Assembly (NCBI RefSeq): GCF_001982635.1
Contig: NZ_MKFI01000004.1
Location: forward strand, 675,609-739,608
Source: Bradyrhizobium mercantei
GTDB taxonomy: Bacteria; Pseudomonadota; Alphaproteobacteria; Rhizobiales; Xanthobacteraceae
Direction of reading: 5' to 3'
DNA length: 64,000 nucleotides
The translations under genes and the position numbers were made by a program. Position 1 is the first letter of the stretch. Each line of letters starts with the position of its first letter. The notes beneath the pieces were generated by a model that ran no database searches, was not told the origin of the DNA, and saw nothing but the letters and a program-made list of their open reading frames with translations. Below, piece after piece: positions 61,572-64,000 of the stretch.

Positions 61572-63308
61572 ATGCTGATGCCGCCCATTCGATTGCCCAT
61601 CCTGCCGCAGATCCGGACGCCACTAAACGCGGCGCTCTGGTCCTGCGCAGGACCGCTCGCTCTCGTATTCGCGTATAGCTGCAGCTACAACCTGCTTCTG
61701 TTTGCGCCCTCCATCTATCTTCTTCAGATCTACGACCGCGTGTTGTCGAGCCGGAGCGGCGACACCCTGCTTCTGCTCACGCTCATCGTCGCCATCACAG
61801 TGGTTGTCGGCGGCGTGTTCGATGCATTACGACGCGCCGTCCTGGGACGCCTGGGCGCCTGGCTCGACGATCGCCTTCGTCCTTGCGTGCTTTCGGCCGG
61901 CCTCGAATCGGCGTTTCGCAGCGATTGGACGCAAGCGTCGGGGGCATATCGGGATCTCGGCGTGCTGCGCCAGTTCGTCGAGGCCGGCGCATGTCCGATG
62001 CTGTTCGACGCGCTCTGGGCGCCCTTGTTCCTCCTTGTCCTCTTTCTGATCCATCCCTTGCTTGGCGTGGTGGGCGCCTGCTGCGTCGTCTTCCTGTTCG
62101 CGCTGACGGTTGCCGGAGAGCTGGTCACGGAAGACGTTCTGCTCAGGTCCGGCGCCGCGCTGTCCAGAAGCTGCGGCCGCCTCCAGACTGCAGCGGCCAA
62201 CATCCACATGATCCGCGCCATGGGAATGTTCGATAGCGCTGCACGTATGATCCACCGTGACGCGCAGCACGCGCGCAGAGAGCACGATGTGGCACTCCGG
62301 CGAGGCGAGATCGTCATGCTGGCCACGAAGCCGGTCCGCGCGCTGTCGCAGGTCTTGATCATGGGAGCTGCCGCCTGGCTCGTCCTCGATCACGGGAAGA
62401 GTCCGGCAATCATCTTTGCTTCCACGCTGATGTTCAGCCGGGCGCTCGCGCCGGTTGAAAGTGCAGTCGCAGGCTGGAAATCACTCGTGACGGCCGTGAG
62501 CGCCTGTCAACGGCTCGGCGCACTTCTCGCCGCATTCCCCGCCGCCCGGCAGCACTGCGCGGAGGTTTCTCCGCTGCAGGCGCGAAGCGGCCTCGTCGTC
62601 GACAATGTTGACGTAAGGCTTGCGGGGAACGACCATCCTCTGCTGAACGGCGTCTCGTTCAAGCTTATGCCCGGAGAATGCCTAGGCATTATCGGTCCGT
62701 CCGGATCAGGCAAATCCTTGCTCGGCCAGGTGATCGCCGGGCTGTCGATGCCAACGCATGGCCGTGTTCTCCTCGACAATACCGACGTCTCACTACTTCG
62801 CGAGGGCCGAAACGAGGACCGCGTCGGATATCTCCCCCAAGACATCAACCTGCTCGGCGACACGATCAACGACATCATCGCACGCCTCGGCGATGCCGAC
62901 CGGCGGAAGGTCGTCGAAGCGGCCAAGCTCGTCGGAATCCATGGGGCGATCATGCGCCTACCGCAAGGTTACGACACGGTGGTTCACAGTGAAACAACCT
63001 TCTCGCGCGGGTATCGGCAGCGCCTCGGTCTTGCCCGCGCCTTTTTCGGCAGTCCACGCCTCATCGTTCTCGACGAACCCAACGCCAGCCTCGACTACGG
63101 GGGCGAGCAAATGCTGCTGGATGCCATCGAGCGCACGAAGCTCGCAGGCGTCATCCTTGTCGTCGTCACGCACCGGATGGGTCTCCTCGCCGCCACGGAC
63201 AAGATTGCCATCATGGAAGACGGTGCGGTCGCAGCGGTCGGCGACAGCAAGGACATCTTTGAGCGGTATCTGAGCCGACCCCAAGTTACTTCGCAGATTG
63301 CGCCATGA
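61572..63308 (+). CDS. Type I secretion ABC transporter permease/ATPase (PrtD family)
   Basis: The 578-residue protein has an ABC-exporter membrane domain (about 25-310; LLLFAPSIYLLQIYDRVLSS is the family hallmark) and a nucleotide-binding domain with Walker A GPSGSGKS (about 376), Q-loop YLPQDINLL, and Walker B LIVLDEPNAS. The ABC signature is degenerate: FSRGYRQRLGLARAF in place of LSGGQ. It drives ATP-powered export of unprocessed proteins with an HlyD partner and an outer-membrane TolC-type channel. I prefer ATG 61572 (AGG 11 bases upstream); GTG 61563 adds three residues. Its stop overlaps the next start (ATGA). Confidence 0.93.
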   Translation: MLMPPIRLPILPQIRTPLNAALWSCAGPLALVFAYSCSYNLLLFAPSIYLLQIYDRVLSSRSGDTLLLLTLIVAITVVVGGVFDALRRAVLGRLGAWLDDRLRPCVLSAGLESAFRSDWTQASGAYRDLGVLRQFVEAGACPMLFDALWAPLFLLVLFLIHPLLGVVGACCVVFLFALTVAGELVTEDVLLRSGAALSRSCGRLQTAAANIHMIRAMGMFDSAARMIHRDAQHARREHDVALRRGEIVMLATKPVRALSQVLIMGAAAWLVLDHGKSPAIIFASTLMFSRALAPVESAVAGWKSLVTAVSACQRLGALLAAFPAARQHCAEVSPLQARSGLVVDNVDVRLAGNDHPLLNGVSFKLMPGECLGIIGPSGSGKSLLGQVIAGLSMPTHGRVLLDNTDVSLLREGRNEDRVGYLPQDINLLGDTINDIIARLGDADRRKVVEAAKLVGIHGAIMRLPQGYDTVVHSETTFSRGYRQRLGLARAFFGSPRLIVLDEPNASLDYGGEQMLLDAIERTKLAGVILVVVTHRMGLLAATDKIAIMEDGAVAAVGDSKDIFERYLSRPQVTSQIAP

Positions 63309-64000
63309 TCTGGAATTCTCTCACCATCCGGAAGCTTCCCGCCGTCTCGAGACTTCCCATGATCTGGGCCCAGCTCATGCGAGCGCCGGCGAGCTCCCCG
63401 TCCGCCCGGCGATTGGGCGTCGTGGTGACCGCAATCGACGATTTCGAGCCTCTGGAATTTCCATGGTGCTCGACACCCATGCCCACCTCTCCGCGCGGAA
63501 GGCTTCGCGCGATCACCGTCGCGGGCAATCTCCTGATGCTCTGCTTCATACTGGGGCTTGGTACATGGGCGAGCCTCGCGCCTCTCGAGAGCGCCGCAAT
63601 TGCGCCCGGCGTCGTGGAATCGGAATCGAGCCGCAAGACGATTCAGCATCTGGAAGGCGGTATCGTCAGGAAGATCCTGGTCTCGGACGGCGATGTCGTG
63701 CGAAGCGGACAAACGCTGATCGCGCTAGACGACACTCGGGCTGGTTCGGAGGTGCAAAGCCTACAAGGTCAGTTGTGGGACGCAACTGCTCGTGACGCAC
63801 GGCTGCAGGCCGAGCAGCAGAGATTTGAGAGGATCGCAATCCCGGGCACGCTGGAACAGGACAGCAAGCAGAATGGGGTGGCCGCCGCTGCGCTGTCGGC
63901 GCAGCAGTTCATTTTTCAGACACGCCGGCAGGTTCATGAGTCGCAGCTTGCGGTCATTCGCGAACGAAGGCTGCAAGTCGAGAGGGAGATCGAGGGTCTC
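63305..64000 (+). CDS. HlyD/PrtE family membrane fusion protein of T1SS (cut by window end)
   Basis: The frame opens at ATG 63305 within the stop of the ABC gene and stays open to the last base (232 codons visible). A cytoplasmic N-tail of about 65 residues is followed by one membrane helix (about 70-90, VAGNLLMLCFILGLGTWASL) and then APLESAAIAPGVVESESSRK, IQHLEGGIVRKILVSDGDVV and GQTLIALDDTRAGSEV. These are the lipoyl-like hairpin of the HlyD/PrtE type. A coiled-coil arm begins after that. It bridges the ABC transporter to the outer-membrane channel. Confidence 0.93.
   Translation, partial: MIWNSLTIRKLPAVSRLPMIWAQLMRAPASSPSARRLGVVVTAIDDFEPLEFPWCSTPMPTSPRGRLRAITVAGNLLMLCFILGLGTWASLAPLESAAIAPGVVESESSRKTIQHLEGGIVRKILVSDGDVVRSGQTLIALDDTRAGSEVQSLQGQLWDATARDARLQAEQQRFERIAIPGTLEQDSKQNGVAAAALSAQQFIFQTRRQVHESQLAVIRERRLQVEREIEGL

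Overview
The window looks like a chromosomal segment of an alphaproteobacterium of the Bradyrhizobium type (Nitrobacteraceae). The evidence is high GC with GC-ending codons, a Porin_2-type porin, a MipZ division ATPase, and two copies of a GAGCATGATC...GATCATGCTC palindromic intergenic repeat that I know from Bradyrhizobium-like genomes. No tRNA, rRNA, CRISPR array, IS element or phage gene was found.

1-12.2 kb holds ordinary metabolic and regulatory genes: the end of a SulP transporter; a LacI-type repressor divergent from a PhyH dioxygenase, an MHS-type transporter and a sugar-phosphate isomerase-like gene, with twin palindromic operators between them; a GH79-like secreted glycosidase; mipZ; a crotonase divergent from a TetR regulator, SDR and GST set; and a luciferase-like monooxygenase. 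12.2-17.6 kb holds a porin and a paralogue of the transcription-repair coupling factor Mfd.

18-57 kb is an accessory secretion island. It carries a type II secretion system in scattered blocks: gspC-like (-), gspD (+), gspG (-) and gspEFHIJKLM (+, tightly coupled behind an ECF sigma factor). Interleaved are two paralogous secreted PstS-like proteins, an alkaline-phosphatase-superfamily protein, a periplasmic ClpP-fold protease, a giant (about 4,470 aa) haemagglutinin-like beta-helix protein translationally coupled to an FkbM methyltransferase, a TPR-GT41 (OGT-like) glycosyltransferase and a TPR-GT9-like-TPR protein. A UDP-glucuronate decarboxylase coupled to a small secreted Cys-rich protein sits at the edge. 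No prepilin peptidase and no TpsB transporter are present. My working model is a T2SS dedicated to phosphate-related exoproteins and/or a modified giant adhesin.

59.3-64 kb holds a second export locus. A 468-aa protein with four approximately 90-residue Gly/Asn-rich repeats, and a 152-aa relative with one degenerate unit, precede a PrtD-type type I secretion ABC transporter and an HlyD-type adaptor that is cut by the window end. The repeats are not RTX nonapeptides, so these may be an unfamiliar class of T1SS cargo. This locus and the T2SS island are the best candidates for undescribed biology here.
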